43,050 bases of DNA from a bacterium. Its GTDB lineage: Bacteria > Babelota > Babeliae > Babelales > Vermiphilaceae. The notes under the pieces are model-generated. The model made no database searches. It saw nothing but the letters and a program-made list of their open reading frames with translations, and was not told where the DNA came from. Every line of letters begins with the position of its first letter. The stretch's first letter is position 1. Of the stretch, positions 27,253-36,710 are shown piece by piece. The stretch is from assembly GCA_021833825.1 (NCBI GenBank), contig JAKBEL010000009.1, forward strand, positions 1-43,050. The letters run 5' to 3'. The position numbers and the translations under genes were made by a program.

Positions 27253-28617
27253 TCAACAAATAGTCCGCTCTATACCTTTGACCGTATCGGCCAGCTGCTG
27301 ATCATGTTCAATTGATTTTTCTATCTTGCTGTAAGCATGCATGACCGTTGAATGATCCCGCCCACCTAAAAAGAGGCCAATGTCTCTCAATGATTTATTG
27401 GTACATTTTTTCATTAAGAATATCGCTATATGCCTTGCAAGAGCAATCTCTTTGCTTCTGCTCTTTGATTGCAACTCCTGCAGACTATAGTTATAATGCT
27501 TGCAGACTGAATGAACAATCATACTAAAATCGACCGGTTTAACATTTTCATGACTTTTTTTAGTCAACACCTTTTTGGCCAAGTTAATATCAATTGGTTG
27601 TTTGGTCAATGCAGCAAATGCCATGACACGAACAAGAGCGCCCTCAAGCTCCCTGATGTTTGAATCTACCGTATCTGCAATAAAATAGGCCACTTCATCT
27701 TGCAAAACTTCACTATTTAGTTGAGCTTTTTTCTTAAGTATCGCTATTTTAGTCTCAATTTTTGGAATGTAAATGTCTGTTACTAACCCCCATGCCATAC
27801 GGGAGCGCAACCGGGTTGCAATTCCTTTAAGGTCTTGTGGTACAGTATCGCTTGAAAAGACAATCTGCTTGTGAGCCTCATGGAGAGTATTAAAGATATG
27901 AAAAAATGCCTCCTGAGTCTGCTCTTTATTTGAAATAAACTGTATGTCATCGATAAGAAGCACATCAATGCTCTGGTATTTTGCTTTAAATTTATGAACT
28001 TTATCAAAGCGTATTGCACTTATAAACTCATTTACAAAACGATCCGCGGTCTGATAGAGAACTGCAGCATTGGCATTGATCTGCTTAATGTTATTGCCAA
28101 TCGCATGTAAAAGATGAGTTTTGCCCAATCCTGAATCGCCATAAATAAAGAGTGGATTATAGAGCGTACCAGGCTTTTGAGCGACCGCCTGTGCTGCTGC
28201 ATAAGCAAGTGAATTACTTGGCCCTACAACAAAATTTTCAAAGAGATAATGGCTACTGATATAACCACCCGTTTTTGATGGAGCAGAAAATGATGCGGAA
28301 GAACTTTTTGTAGCCATTGCAACAGGAAGATGTGCACCTTGCATCCCAACAATATCAGAACTATCTTTTTCACCTACCAGAAAACTGATCTTTAATTCAT
28401 TAACGTGCAGCAATCGAGACAGATTTACCTGCATTAACGACATATACTTACTGGCAATCCAATTCTGGACAAATATATTAGGGGCTTGAAGATAGACCAC
28501 CTTCTGGTCCATATCCCATTTTTTGAGCATGACAGCCTTAAACCATGTCTCTACAACACGGCTTCCTGCCTCCTGGCGGACAATATCTAAAAATTCTTCC
28601 CAAATATCGGTGATCAC
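27253..28617 (-). CDS. dnaA: Chromosomal replication initiator DnaA
   Basis: Binds DnaA boxes and melts the origin. The 454-aa protein has domain I (1-85), a linker rich in Ser/Ala (about 88-120), the AAA+ domain with Walker A GDSGLGKT (160-167), Walker B VLLIDDIQF, sensor-type RLRSRMAWGL, and the C-terminal helix-turn-helix with GGRDHSTVMHAYSKIE, the DnaA signature. GTG start with AAGAGA about 6 bases upstream. dnaN, recF, gyrB and rpmH do not flank it, and I see no DnaA-box cluster in the 95 bases upstream, so this may not be the origin. Confidence 0.97.
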   Translation of the reverse strand: MITDIWEEFLDIVRQEAGSRVVETWFKAVMLKKWDMDQKVVYLQAPNIFVQNWIASKYMSLMQVNLSRLLHVNELKISFLVGEKDSSDIVGMQGAHLPVAMATKSSSASFSAPSKTGGYISSHYLFENFVVGPSNSLAYAAAQAVAQKPGTLYNPLFIYGDSGLGKTHLLHAIGNNIKQINANAAVLYQTADRFVNEFISAIRFDKVHKFKAKYQSIDVLLIDDIQFISNKEQTQEAFFHIFNTLHEAHKQIVFSSDTVPQDLKGIATRLRSRMAWGLVTDIYIPKIETKIAILKKKAQLNSEVLQDEVAYFIADTVDSNIRELEGALVRVMAFAALTKQPIDINLAKKVLTKKSHENVKPVDFSMIVHSVCKHYNYSLQELQSKSRSKEIALARHIAIFLMKKCTNKSLRDIGLFLGGRDHSTVMHAYSKIEKSIEHDQQLADTVKGIERTIC

Positions 28618-28712
28618 AATATTCTCTTAATATGTAGCTTGAATTATGCAATATGCTGTTTATCAAAGTACACGGTTCTAAGCTAAAAAACAACTAGTTT
28701 CGCCTGAAAATA

Positions 28713-29810
28713 TTATAGCGCAAAATATGCTCTAATTCCATTACAGATCCCTTGTGCAATTTTTTTTTGATATTGTGAGCTTGCCAAGCAGAGCGATTCT
28801 TCTGGATGAGAAAGAAATCCAAGTTCTATAAGGACTCCTGGTATATTTGTTCCTAATAATAACTGAGCAACTGCATGGCGCACTTTTCCATCAAAGAGCT
28901 GATGCCCCTCTTTATACATATGTGACAGAATATGTTGATGCACAACATGAGCAAACTGATTGCTACGATCATATACCCTCTTAATTGCTCGCTGAAATGG
29001 ATCAATTATATTATTATGCCGAAAGAGGTGGTCATCCAAACAGAATGTCTGCAGCCCATGTACATCCTTTTTTTTTGAGCTATTTGCATGGATAGAGAGA
29101 TAGAGATCTGGCCTTATCTGATTAATAAAAGAGGTTCTATTATCAAGCGCAATGCTAAAATCATTATCACGCGTAACATAGGCATCATAATTCTCTGTTT
29201 TAAGCAATTGGGCAAGAGTAAGCCCAACTTGCAAAGTGATATCTTTTTCAAAAACACCGTTAGAGCTTATTGCACCAGGATCTCTTCCACCATGAGCACA
29301 ATCGATCACAATCGATGGCCTTGCCAATGATGCCACATGTATAGGTGGCCTCTCTTGTAACGATAATTGATCAATAAGATTCTTATTAATTAATCTAAAG
29401 ACAACCCCTTTATGATTGGTAATTGCGTCAAACTCATCAAATGAACAGGTAACTTGCTTAGGGTCATAATAGAGATCAATTTTTATACCAGCTTGTGGCG
29501 CTTGTTGCTCAGAACAGACTAAACGATAATATGGATGGACTTCATGCTCTAAAGATTTTAATCTACCTCTGCATGCATTATCAATCTCATCTGTACTTAT
29601 CATATAAGATTCATGCCTAAATCCATCTTTTTCAACAAGAGAGCTTATCTGTTTAATATTTGGCTCATCACTAAAACAGAAGACCAGCTTTGCCAATTCA
29701 AGATGCGCTTCATGTTCAAGTGGTGTTTTATGCAAATAGATCTTTTCAAGCTTATTAATAGCATGCAGATTCGTGATGCAAAATATGATTAAAAATAACA
29801 ATCTCTTCAT
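28713..29810 (-). CDS. N-acetylmuramoyl-L-alanine amidase (AmiC-like)
   Basis: Exported zinc amidase that cuts the bond between MurNAc and the stem peptide. The 365-aa protein has a signal peptide (1-17), an N-terminal region at about 20-160 in the place of an AMIN targeting domain, and an Amidase_3 domain from about 165. Zinc ligands H173 (CAHGGRDPG), E188 (VFEKD) and H241 (SIHANSS) and the catalytic E329 (LIELGFLSH) are present. No obvious autoinhibitory helix block is seen. It is 24 bases downstream of the C39-like protease gene on the same strand, so they are probably cotranscribed. Role in cell separation is the family norm. Confidence 0.93.
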   Translation of the reverse strand: MKRLLFLIIFCITNLHAINKLEKIYLHKTPLEHEAHLELAKLVFCFSDEPNIKQISSLVEKDGFRHESYMISTDEIDNACRGRLKSLEHEVHPYYRLVCSEQQAPQAGIKIDLYYDPKQVTCSFDEFDAITNHKGVVFRLINKNLIDQLSLQERPPIHVASLARPSIVIDCAHGGRDPGAISSNGVFEKDITLQVGLTLAQLLKTENYDAYVTRDNDFSIALDNRTSFINQIRPDLYLSIHANSSKKKDVHGLQTFCLDDHLFRHNNIIDPFQRAIKRVYDRSNQFAHVVHQHILSHMYKEGHQLFDGKVRHAVAQLLLGTNIPGVLIELGFLSHPEESLCLASSQYQKKIAQGICNGIRAYFAL

Positions 29811-29834
29811 AATATCTCCTTTTTACATATAAGA

Positions 29835-30848
29835 TCATTTCAATTCAGGAGCTGCAATATATGACAACCTGCGCGAACGCTCCCATGCACGAACAAAACT
29901 CCCTATAGGATAATTCTTAACCGTCTGACAATCTTCATTTTCGGCAGGATCATGACAAATAACTACCCCCTTTTTTGCATCAAATCCAACAACTACCAAT
30001 AGATGACCATTGTTATATACCTTTGGAGCACCAACAATATCCCCACGCACACTAACCACAACAGGAGTTCCGCTCATTAAATGTTTATGCAACTGAGCAA
30101 ATGAATGCAGTCGACCAACATAAAACTGAAATGCTCCGTTTGATAATTCAAAAGCATGTGCTGTATTGAATGGCCAACTTCCATAAACATTAAGTCCTTG
30201 ATCAAATGAGCTCTCTGCAAAATGCAAAGGATTAATACTCTTTTTAGTCAAATATCCAAGCAACATGCTACATGATGTTGGTGAACACATCGTTCGACAC
30301 TTTTCATGCAATAAAGCAATCTGAGATAATGCAGGGACATCTGCAATATAAACCGATGGAAGTTTATGATATGCGATCAACTCTGGTTCAAAGCGACTCA
30401 TATTAGAAATATTAATAGTCACCGATTTGATATTAGAAAAATCTCCTGCAATATTGGAAACCTTAACTTTAAATGCATCTGCCATTCGAGATCCTTCTGT
30501 CTCAAGCCTTACATGAAAATATCTGCTCATTCCGTCTGACAATGTACTATATGAGCGTTGCAGACCATGTCCCCAATCAATCATTTTATGCCACGCTCCC
30601 CATTTTTTAGTTGCAGCATCTCTGACTTGAACAAAAAAACTATAATGGCTTTTTCTCGGCCTCAATGCATTCCAACTGAAAAGTAACTGACTAAAAAGAG
30701 GGACATCAACTTTGCTAAATAATAACTCCCTCTTATCTTTTGCAGATGGGCACTGATTCTCTAAGACCTTGTGATAATGCCAAGTCCATGCTTCCTGCTG
30801 CGCCACTATTACTTGCACAATAAAACAGAATATAACGAAATAGTTCAT
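29835..30848 (-). CDS. Exported C39-like cysteine peptidase
   Basis: I place the start at ATG 30848 (337 aa), with GGGGA 9 bases upstream; the longer frame begins with a TTG. A signal peptide (1-16) leads into a beta-rich, fibronectin-like region (about 45-155) and a papain-like C39_2 domain: Cys188 in CSPTSCSML (usually CGPT), His282 in NGHLLVVVGFD, Asp300 in CHDPAEN. Such single-domain C39-like proteins are usually secreted peptidases rather than bacteriocin exporters. It precedes the amidase by 24 bases, suggesting joint action on the wall or an external substrate. Confidence 0.85.
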   Translation of the reverse strand: MNYFVIFCFIVQVIVAQQEAWTWHYHKVLENQCPSAKDKRELLFSKVDVPLFSQLLFSWNALRPRKSHYSFFVQVRDAATKKWGAWHKMIDWGHGLQRSYSTLSDGMSRYFHVRLETEGSRMADAFKVKVSNIAGDFSNIKSVTINISNMSRFEPELIAYHKLPSVYIADVPALSQIALLHEKCRTMCSPTSCSMLLGYLTKKSINPLHFAESSFDQGLNVYGSWPFNTAHAFELSNGAFQFYVGRLHSFAQLHKHLMSGTPVVVSVRGDIVGAPKVYNNGHLLVVVGFDAKKGVVICHDPAENEDCQTVKNYPIGSFVRAWERSRRLSYIAAPELK

Positions 30849-31099
30849 AAGATACATTCCCCACACCACACACAAAACTATTTTCTATTATGATAATTTA
30901 TTCGCAAAATTTAAAGCAATGATTTCTCTTTTTAGACTCAATTCATGCATATCTTTCTATTACTTTGCACGTTTGTGCATACTAAGGTTTATAAATACAC
31001 ACTAAAAAAATTTGAAATGCTCTTAGTCCCGTTCCTGCTAAGCCCCTATGGAGCATAACACAATAGGATTATCAAAGCCTTACAAGAGAGGACTATATA

Positions 31100-32269
31100 A
31101 TGAAAATAATCTATATACTACTCCTGTGCATATCGTTACATGCTCAAAAGGGGGTTGTATTAAAACCAATTATCGATCTTGTTGGCTATCCAATAGCAGA
31201 TAACAGAATATCATATCATAACCTTCCTTCTGCAGGTGGCTTACAACAATCTCATGATATATGCCCACGCACACATCAACTCCTTTACAATGAGACCGTA
31301 GAGATCATAAAACAGACAGAGACGGAATACTGCATAAAAGTTCCCCATCTTTTCTATGTAACAACAAATAATGGCAATCCACAATCAACATTCTGGACCC
31401 ATAAAAAGAACATCACTCTATACTCACAATTGAGCAAAAAGGCACAATCCTCCATTCCTGAGCCGTATACTAAAAAAAAGAACACTGATCAAAAGATCCT
31501 TGTGCTCTTAAAACCATCGCACAACAGAAGACTCAGTTATACTTTTTCTGCAGGAACCCGCTTTATCTGCTCTTTAAAAAACAACAACAAGAGATATTTC
31601 AGCGTCTACGCAATATGCCCAAAAACATTACAACCTATTACTCTAAAAATTCCCCGCTCTGATGCCATAATTATAAAAGAGAATGACAGACAAGCAACTC
31701 AAGCTCTTTTTGTTACATTGCTTAAATCATGGGCTCATCTACCAGGAACAATACCCTATATTTGGGGAGGATGCAGCTTAACAGATATGTTACATTCAGA
31801 CCGTTTTAAAGAAGAATTTTTCAATAACATATACAACACACATGAACATACAACAATAAAAGAACAACCTAAATCTGGCTTTGATTGCACAGGACTTATC
31901 TTAAGAGCGGCGCAAGCAGCTGGACTTCCCTATTATTATAAAAATAGTACAACCATCGTGCGCTATCTAAAACCGGTTACATCACTGGATAACCTGCAAG
32001 AGGGTGATCTCATATGGATTCCAGGGCATATTATGGCCATTGCAGATCTTAAAAAGAACACAATCATCGAAGCGCGCCATTATAATGACGGCTATGGAAA
32101 AGTACACGAAATAAAGTTAAACTATCTCTTTAAAGATATTGCAACATTTGCCGATCTTTACGATGCAATTGCTCAACATAAGCTCCTCTATAGACTAACC
32201 AGAGAAGGCAAGGTCTCAAAAACAATTATGCAGGCAAAGATACTATCTATCGATAGCTGCTATACCTGA
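31100..32269 (+). CDS. Exported NlpC/P60 peptidoglycan peptidase
   Basis: The 389-aa protein has a signal peptide (about 1-16), two beta-rich, SH3-like regions (about 50-105 and 140-190), and a C-terminal NlpC/P60 domain introduced by PYIWGGCS. Catalytic residues are Cys263 (FDCTGLI), His310 (GHIMAI) and His327 (EARH). The family cleaves peptide bonds in wall stem peptides, most often gamma-D-Glu-diamino acid links; the SH3b-SH3b-NlpC layout recalls YgiM/YkfC-type recycling enzymes. AGAGAGGAC precedes the ATG. It diverges from the C39 and amidase pair across 251 bases. Confidence 0.9.
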   Translation: MKIIYILLLCISLHAQKGVVLKPIIDLVGYPIADNRISYHNLPSAGGLQQSHDICPRTHQLLYNETVEIIKQTETEYCIKVPHLFYVTTNNGNPQSTFWTHKKNITLYSQLSKKAQSSIPEPYTKKKNTDQKILVLLKPSHNRRLSYTFSAGTRFICSLKNNNKRYFSVYAICPKTLQPITLKIPRSDAIIIKENDRQATQALFVTLLKSWAHLPGTIPYIWGGCSLTDMLHSDRFKEEFFNNIYNTHEHTTIKEQPKSGFDCTGLILRAAQAAGLPYYYKNSTTIVRYLKPVTSLDNLQEGDLIWIPGHIMAIADLKKNTIIEARHYNDGYGKVHEIKLNYLFKDIATFADLYDAIAQHKLLYRLTREGKVSKTIMQAKILSIDSCYT

Positions 32270-32317
32270 CAACAAGACGCAAGGCCCCTTAAGTTACAAT
32301 TTGAAGTTCCAAAATAT

Positions 32318-32347
32318 TTGTGTATGCTTATATGTTGCAGGTATAAA
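32318..32347 (+). promoter_or_regulatory. Predicted promoter of the ATAD3-like gene
   Basis: TTGTGT (32318-32323) and TATAAA (32342-32347), 18 bases apart, lie about 37 bases upstream of the ATG at 32384. Confidence 0.4.
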
Positions 32348-32383
32348 TATACACAAAACACTTAACAAAAAGGTTTTCTTATT

Positions 32384-33859
32384 ATGATCAAACGATCAAC
32401 AAAAAAGCTTTCAAGGCTCATCCTTGTTGCACTATGCTTACAGTCATCTACAGGGATCACGGCTTATTATGGTGAAGAGCCAACCTCAGAAGCTGCAAAA
32501 TTTATAGAAGAGATTTATTATGGCAACATCAGCCAATGGCGACTTGATAAGGTTGCAAGATCCTTAGTAGAAGCATACAATAATGCTCAGCCGCCTTCGG
32601 CCTTTAGACGATTTTTTGAAGGATTTGGAGATATGCTAGCAGCAGCAAAACGTAACGCCGATCAAGCTTATCTTAATGCTTCACGAGCAGGCCTGCCTGA
32701 TGCAGAAGCACAAAAAGCTGCGATGGAAGCTTTAACTAAAGGCATACATGAAGCTTGCTCTATGTTAGGAAGCTCAATTAAAGTTCTTTATCAGAGCGCA
32801 GGTTTTAACGTAGATGTTGTTCGAAAAATAGCGGTTTGGGGAACCGTCTCTACAATATCAATATATGCTGCTAAAAATGGTTTTGACTTCTTGAAAGAAT
32901 ATTACATTCTCAAGATGAATACACCCAAATTGGTACGATCTATTATAACACCAAGCGAGATTACAAAAAAGCTTGATGATCTATTATATACCGGAAATAC
33001 ACATAGAGAGATTGAGCGTATCATCAAAACAGCTCAAGGTGTTGTCGATAATAAAAAAACAGGTTTCCTCTATAAATGGAACCCATGGAGAGATACATCA
33101 AAAGGGCGTGCTAAATTTGAGAACGTTATGCTATGGGGACCTCCTGGAACAGGTAAAACTGCTATAGTTGAACTTATTGCAAAAGAGGCTGATATGAATC
33201 TATTTATGACCAGCGGTGGTGATTTTGCAAAATTACGGGGAAAAGACCTGCAACAGATTGATGAACTCTTTGAAGTGATGCGCAATAGCAATAAACCTTC
33301 AATTTTGTTTATTGATGAGATGGAAGATCTATTTGGATCACGCTCTCGCGGCGATGTTTCTGAAGAGAGCAGACAAATATTTGCAAAATTACTTACAGAA
33401 TTCAGCTCACCAAGCAACCAGATCATGCTTATTGGTGCAACCAACAGACCGGAAGACCTTGATGAGGCTATGCATCGCCGTATGCCTGTTCAAGTAGAGG
33501 TTGCATATCCAGACAAAGAGGGGCGCATCAAGATCTATGCACTCTATAAACGAATATTATTTGATAATGATACTATGTATAGTCAAAAACAGCTTGCAGA
33601 GATCAATCGGCTATTTAATGATAAGACCATTGCAAAGATGGAGAACACGATGGGCAAAATATCCCCCGCAGAGATTGCCAATATTATGGGAAGTATCAAA
33701 AATCGCAGTCTTACTGATAATAAAGGGATCCCTACACAAGCAATTATTGATGAGGTGCTCAAAGACAAGAAAAAGCATCTTGAATCGATTGCTAATGGCT
33801 TTATACGATCAGATGTTGATACTATTGTTAAGTCATTACCATCCAAGACTATCAAATAA
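32384..33859 (+). CDS. Membrane AAA+ ATPase resembling ATAD3
   Basis: The 491-aa protein has a signal peptide (about 1-27), a helical, Ala-rich segment (35-145), a hydrophobic helix (149-164), then an AAA+ domain: Walker A GPPGTGKT (252-259), Walker B ILFIDEME (D311, E312), sensor 1 LIGATNRPEDLD and an HRRMP arginine-finger region. The AAA core (TSGGDFAKL, then SEESRQIFAKLL) is closest, from memory, to ATAD3, the mitochondrial inner-membrane ATPase, which likewise has a helical N-part and one membrane helix. With the signal peptide plus one helix, the ATPase faces the cytoplasm. No peptidase domain follows. Confidence 0.85.
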   Translation: MIKRSTKKLSRLILVALCLQSSTGITAYYGEEPTSEAAKFIEEIYYGNISQWRLDKVARSLVEAYNNAQPPSAFRRFFEGFGDMLAAAKRNADQAYLNASRAGLPDAEAQKAAMEALTKGIHEACSMLGSSIKVLYQSAGFNVDVVRKIAVWGTVSTISIYAAKNGFDFLKEYYILKMNTPKLVRSIITPSEITKKLDDLLYTGNTHREIERIIKTAQGVVDNKKTGFLYKWNPWRDTSKGRAKFENVMLWGPPGTGKTAIVELIAKEADMNLFMTSGGDFAKLRGKDLQQIDELFEVMRNSNKPSILFIDEMEDLFGSRSRGDVSEESRQIFAKLLTEFSSPSNQIMLIGATNRPEDLDEAMHRRMPVQVEVAYPDKEGRIKIYALYKRILFDNDTMYSQKQLAEINRLFNDKTIAKMENTMGKISPAEIANIMGSIKNRSLTDNKGIPTQAIIDEVLKDKKKHLESIANGFIRSDVDTIVKSLPSKTIK

Positions 33860-33887
33860 CAAAAGCTCTTATTTGTAAAAGACTGTC

Positions 33888-33931
33888 AAAAAAGAACCGT
33901 GATCTTAACAACAAGATCACGGTTCTTTTTT
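33888..33931. terminator. Bidirectional terminator
   Basis: A perfect 19-bp inverted repeat (33888-33906 and 33913-33931) encloses a 6-base AACAAC loop; the arms start in A6 and end in T6, so it can act for both the AAA gene and the convergent gene at 33959. Confidence 0.92.
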
Positions 33932-33958
33932 AATAATATCTATTCAAACCAAACTTTT

Positions 33959-35089
33959 TTATGACTGATATCTCTTTTCAATATCTTCTATAGCAGCAAC
34001 AAGTTTTGGAAAATAATCTGCATAAGTCTTCACTCTATTATAAGCTATCTCATCCTGAAGAATCATCTCTGCAAGCTCTTTATAGGCCCCTGGCAATTGC
34101 GCACCAAATAATGAATGAGCTTTTTCAAATTGTTTCTCAACATCATTTAACCCCCCAGAATAACCAAAGAGATAAGCTCTATTTTGAGATAATTTATCCA
34201 ACAAATGTGACTTTAATTCTATATCTTCACCCAATCTTATCAGAATTTTTGACAGAGCACTCTCTTTTTTAATCTGATTAATAGTTCCAACGTCCCCGGA
34301 ATAGATCCTTCCGTCTGCCCTTACATATTGAACCTTCAGCAATGATTCCAGCGCTTCTTTAAGAGAATTGATGCTCTTTTCAGCCAATGATATCTTACTT
34401 AGATCATTCACATCAAATGCTACTCTGTTTAAAAATCTAATCTTTTCTAGATTATTTTTAGTCTTATGTGCCTGTAACTCTTTGAAAGCACCCTTCACTC
34501 CTGATGCAACCTGATCAAAATGATCTGCCACTATCAGAGCAAATAGTGCTAAATTTTTTTTATAATCATTATTCTCTAAAAAATTTATAACTTTATTAGG
34601 ATTAGCCAAATCCTTAATGCTGCCAATCCCAATTAATTGCGCTGCCTCTTCACTCTTATATTCTTCAGCTTTAGCCTTGCCAATAGTTAAAGCAGAAAGA
34701 CCTAAGCCTCCCGCCAACGATCCAAACAGCTTTGCACCACCCTGCCAAGAGGAACGCGATGCCCCTTGAACATTATGCATATATTGAGAACTCATCCCTC
34801 TTTGAGGAATAAATGTTTTACAACTTGCGAGCATAGAATTAATTGGCTTACCAACTGTTAACATAGGATTAGTTGGCCTCCCAAATGTTTTACTGACAAA
34901 CGATCTGCCAAATGTTGTCGGTTGACCAGGTTTAAAACTAATAAACGAACTTTTGATTGGATTTATAGATGATTGTAATCTTTGCCCTAACACTCGAGAA
35001 ACCTGCGGTAAAGAGCCTCTAAGGGCAGCCGCAGATAACATTTTGGAAAAAAATATCAGACCAATTATCAATTTTTTTTGCATTTTCAT
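33959..35089 (-). CDS. Exported helical protein of unknown function
   Basis: The 376-aa protein has a signal peptide (about 1-21) and a low-complexity region (40-110) in which F-[GK]-[PR]-[GT]-x-P-type turns recur (FKPGQPTTF, FGRPTNPML, VGKPINSML). A short Gly-rich hydrophobic stretch (121-136) may span the membrane weakly. From 145 on it is charged and helical. AAAGGTA lies about 9 bases before the ATG. Its 3' end faces the ATAD3-like gene across the shared terminator. I recognise no family. Confidence 0.7.
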   Translation of the reverse strand: MKMQKKLIIGLIFFSKMLSAAALRGSLPQVSRVLGQRLQSSINPIKSSFISFKPGQPTTFGRSFVSKTFGRPTNPMLTVGKPINSMLASCKTFIPQRGMSSQYMHNVQGASRSSWQGGAKLFGSLAGGLGLSALTIGKAKAEEYKSEEAAQLIGIGSIKDLANPNKVINFLENNDYKKNLALFALIVADHFDQVASGVKGAFKELQAHKTKNNLEKIRFLNRVAFDVNDLSKISLAEKSINSLKEALESLLKVQYVRADGRIYSGDVGTINQIKKESALSKILIRLGEDIELKSHLLDKLSQNRAYLFGYSGGLNDVEKQFEKAHSLFGAQLPGAYKELAEMILQDEIAYNRVKTYADYFPKLVAAIEDIEKRYQS

Positions 35090-35173
35090 AATAAAATACC
35101 TTTTTTAAAAACAGAGCTTCATCTCTATCATTATCTTAAAAAAATTCAGTTTTGAATTTCAATAAAAATATTT

Positions 35174-35722
35174 TTAACTATTGGTTACAGATTTAAACCC
35201 TCTCACCTCTTGATATTTATCAACAATATTATTGACATAATTTGCTGTTTTCTGATCCATAACGCAACCATCACGCTTAAAACCATTATGACCTTTAAAA
35301 TAGGAGGCCAATGCATACTCAACCTGTTTTGGATGATTATTCCACAGCAAAAGCATTTTTTTTAAATATTGCGCCGTCCCTTTTGCATTTTGTGCTATAT
35401 CAAATGCATCAGTAATCTCTAAATCTGGAAAATTCATCGATTTAATCTGTCCTAGCCCTTGAGCACCAGTTGCACTGACTGCATTAGGATTGAATGTCGA
35501 TTCACGATAGATTAAAGCAGTGACCAAAAATGGGTCTATTGAAGCCTCCTTGGCATAGCGTACAATGCTCTGTGCTATATGACCTACCTGTTCTTGAGAA
35601 AGATATGGCAATTGAAGCGATGTAATGAAAGATTTTATAATCTCTTGCCTTTGATCTTGATGCGCAAAAAGCTTGCCAGAAGCTATTGCAACCATCAATG
35701 CACATAATATCTCTTTTTTCAT
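35174..35722 (-). CDS. Exported lytic transglycosylase (SLT domain)
   Basis: Cleaves the glycan backbone between MurNAc and GlcNAc to leave anhydro-MurNAc. The 182-aa protein has a signal peptide (1-20) and a compact goose-lysozyme-like SLT domain: catalytic Glu74 in YRESTFNPNAVS, then GAQGLGQI, and ASYFKGHNG replacing the usual AYNAG motif. It is about as small as this family gets and carries no extra binding domain. No operon partner is obvious: the next gene upstream is psd, 106 bases away. Confidence 0.9.
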   Translation of the reverse strand: MKKEILCALMVAIASGKLFAHQDQRQEIIKSFITSLQLPYLSQEQVGHIAQSIVRYAKEASIDPFLVTALIYRESTFNPNAVSATGAQGLGQIKSMNFPDLEITDAFDIAQNAKGTAQYLKKMLLLWNNHPKQVEYALASYFKGHNGFKRDGCVMDQKTANYVNNIVDKYQEVRGFKSVTNS

Positions 35723-35828
35723 ATGACTATCCCCATATAACCCACCTTAAAATATTTCTATCTGAAATTATTTTATAATATTTATATTAGGAGAGTCAAT
35801 ATATTTATATCATATGAAAACAGATCAT

Positions 35829-36488
35829 CTACCAAGCAGCTCCCCAATGGCCAATAATGGTCTCTCCACCATACACAAGTTGCCCACAACCGACAGATAA
35901 TGTTACATCTTTAGGCAAAAAGAGTTCAACACGAGAGCCGAATCTGATCATACCAAAAGCATCTCCCGCTTTAACCGTCTCATGTTCATGGACCCACCAA
36001 CAGATGCGTCGCGCTATTGTACCTGCAATCTGGCGAACCATGACTCTTTTGCCATCAGAGGTTTTGATAAAAAGATCATGCCGCTCATTCAATTCTGAGC
36101 TTTTAGGAACATATGCTATAGTAAATGCCCCTGGTGTGTGCATTGAACGGCAAACGGTCCCACTGACCGGAATCCAATTAACATGAACATCAAAAAGAGA
36201 GAGCGATATCGATATTTTTTGATCAAATCCATGCCCCACATCACCAAACTGAATATCGACAATTTTACCATCTGCGGGGCAGACAATTGCTGTTTTATCA
36301 TATTCAAGCTCAGGGCAATGGCGCTCTGGATTGCGAAAAAACCAGACTGAAAAGAGGAAAAAGAGTACTGTTAGATAATAAAAGGGTCTATAAATAAGAT
36401 AACTCAATATTGCAACAGCAATAATAAAGAGCAAAATGATCTGGCCCTGACTCCACAGGAGGTTATTTGCACATATATTCCATAGCAT
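35829..36488 (-). CDS. psd: Phosphatidylserine decarboxylase (short form)
   Basis: Converts phosphatidylserine to phosphatidylethanolamine at the inner membrane. The 219-aa length fits the short type of Psd. It has membrane-associated hydrophobic segments near the N-terminus (about 15-50), PADGKIVDI (71-79), the DVHVNW region with His102, and the self-cleavage site GS at 184-185 (RFGSRVELFLP), where Ser185 becomes the pyruvoyl group. AGGGAA precedes the ATG. The matching synthase gene pssA, often adjacent, is not in the window. Confidence 0.95.
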   Translation of the reverse strand: MLWNICANNLLWSQGQIILLFIIAVAILSYLIYRPFYYLTVLFFLFSVWFFRNPERHCPELEYDKTAIVCPADGKIVDIQFGDVGHGFDQKISISLSLFDVHVNWIPVSGTVCRSMHTPGAFTIAYVPKSSELNERHDLFIKTSDGKRVMVRQIAGTIARRICWWVHEHETVKAGDAFGMIRFGSRVELFLPKDVTLSVGCGQLVYGGETIIGHWGAAW

Positions 36489-36710
36489 AAGATTTTCCCT
36501 ATATAAAAAAAGCGCATATTAGATCAATGATATCCACTTTTTTATATCTTTGCCAAAAATGATTATGTCACAAGCTTTTTGACCGCCATCCCTGTCGACA
36601 GATAAAAACATACAACTTAATCTATAATATTATTGCTTTTTTATTATCATAAAAGCTATAGTAAAATTACAAGTTGGACTTTAATGTAATAGGTTTGGAA
36701 AGCTTAGATT

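Noticed and set aside
28618-28712. Replication origin beside dnaA
   Set aside because: I found no cluster of TTATNCACA boxes or AT-rich unwinding element in the gap, and usual origin neighbours are missing. TTATCCACC near 22523 is a lone match at the end of rpiB.
31021-31060. Third copy of the nested inverted repeat
   Set aside because: CCGTTCCTGCTAAGC resembles one outer arm, but no matching second arm or inner pair was found in the gap 30849-31099.
19536-33859. AAA ATPases located outside the cytoplasm because of their signal peptides
   Set aside because: Both have a second hydrophobic helix before the AAA domain, which returns the ATPase to the cytoplasm as in FtsH.
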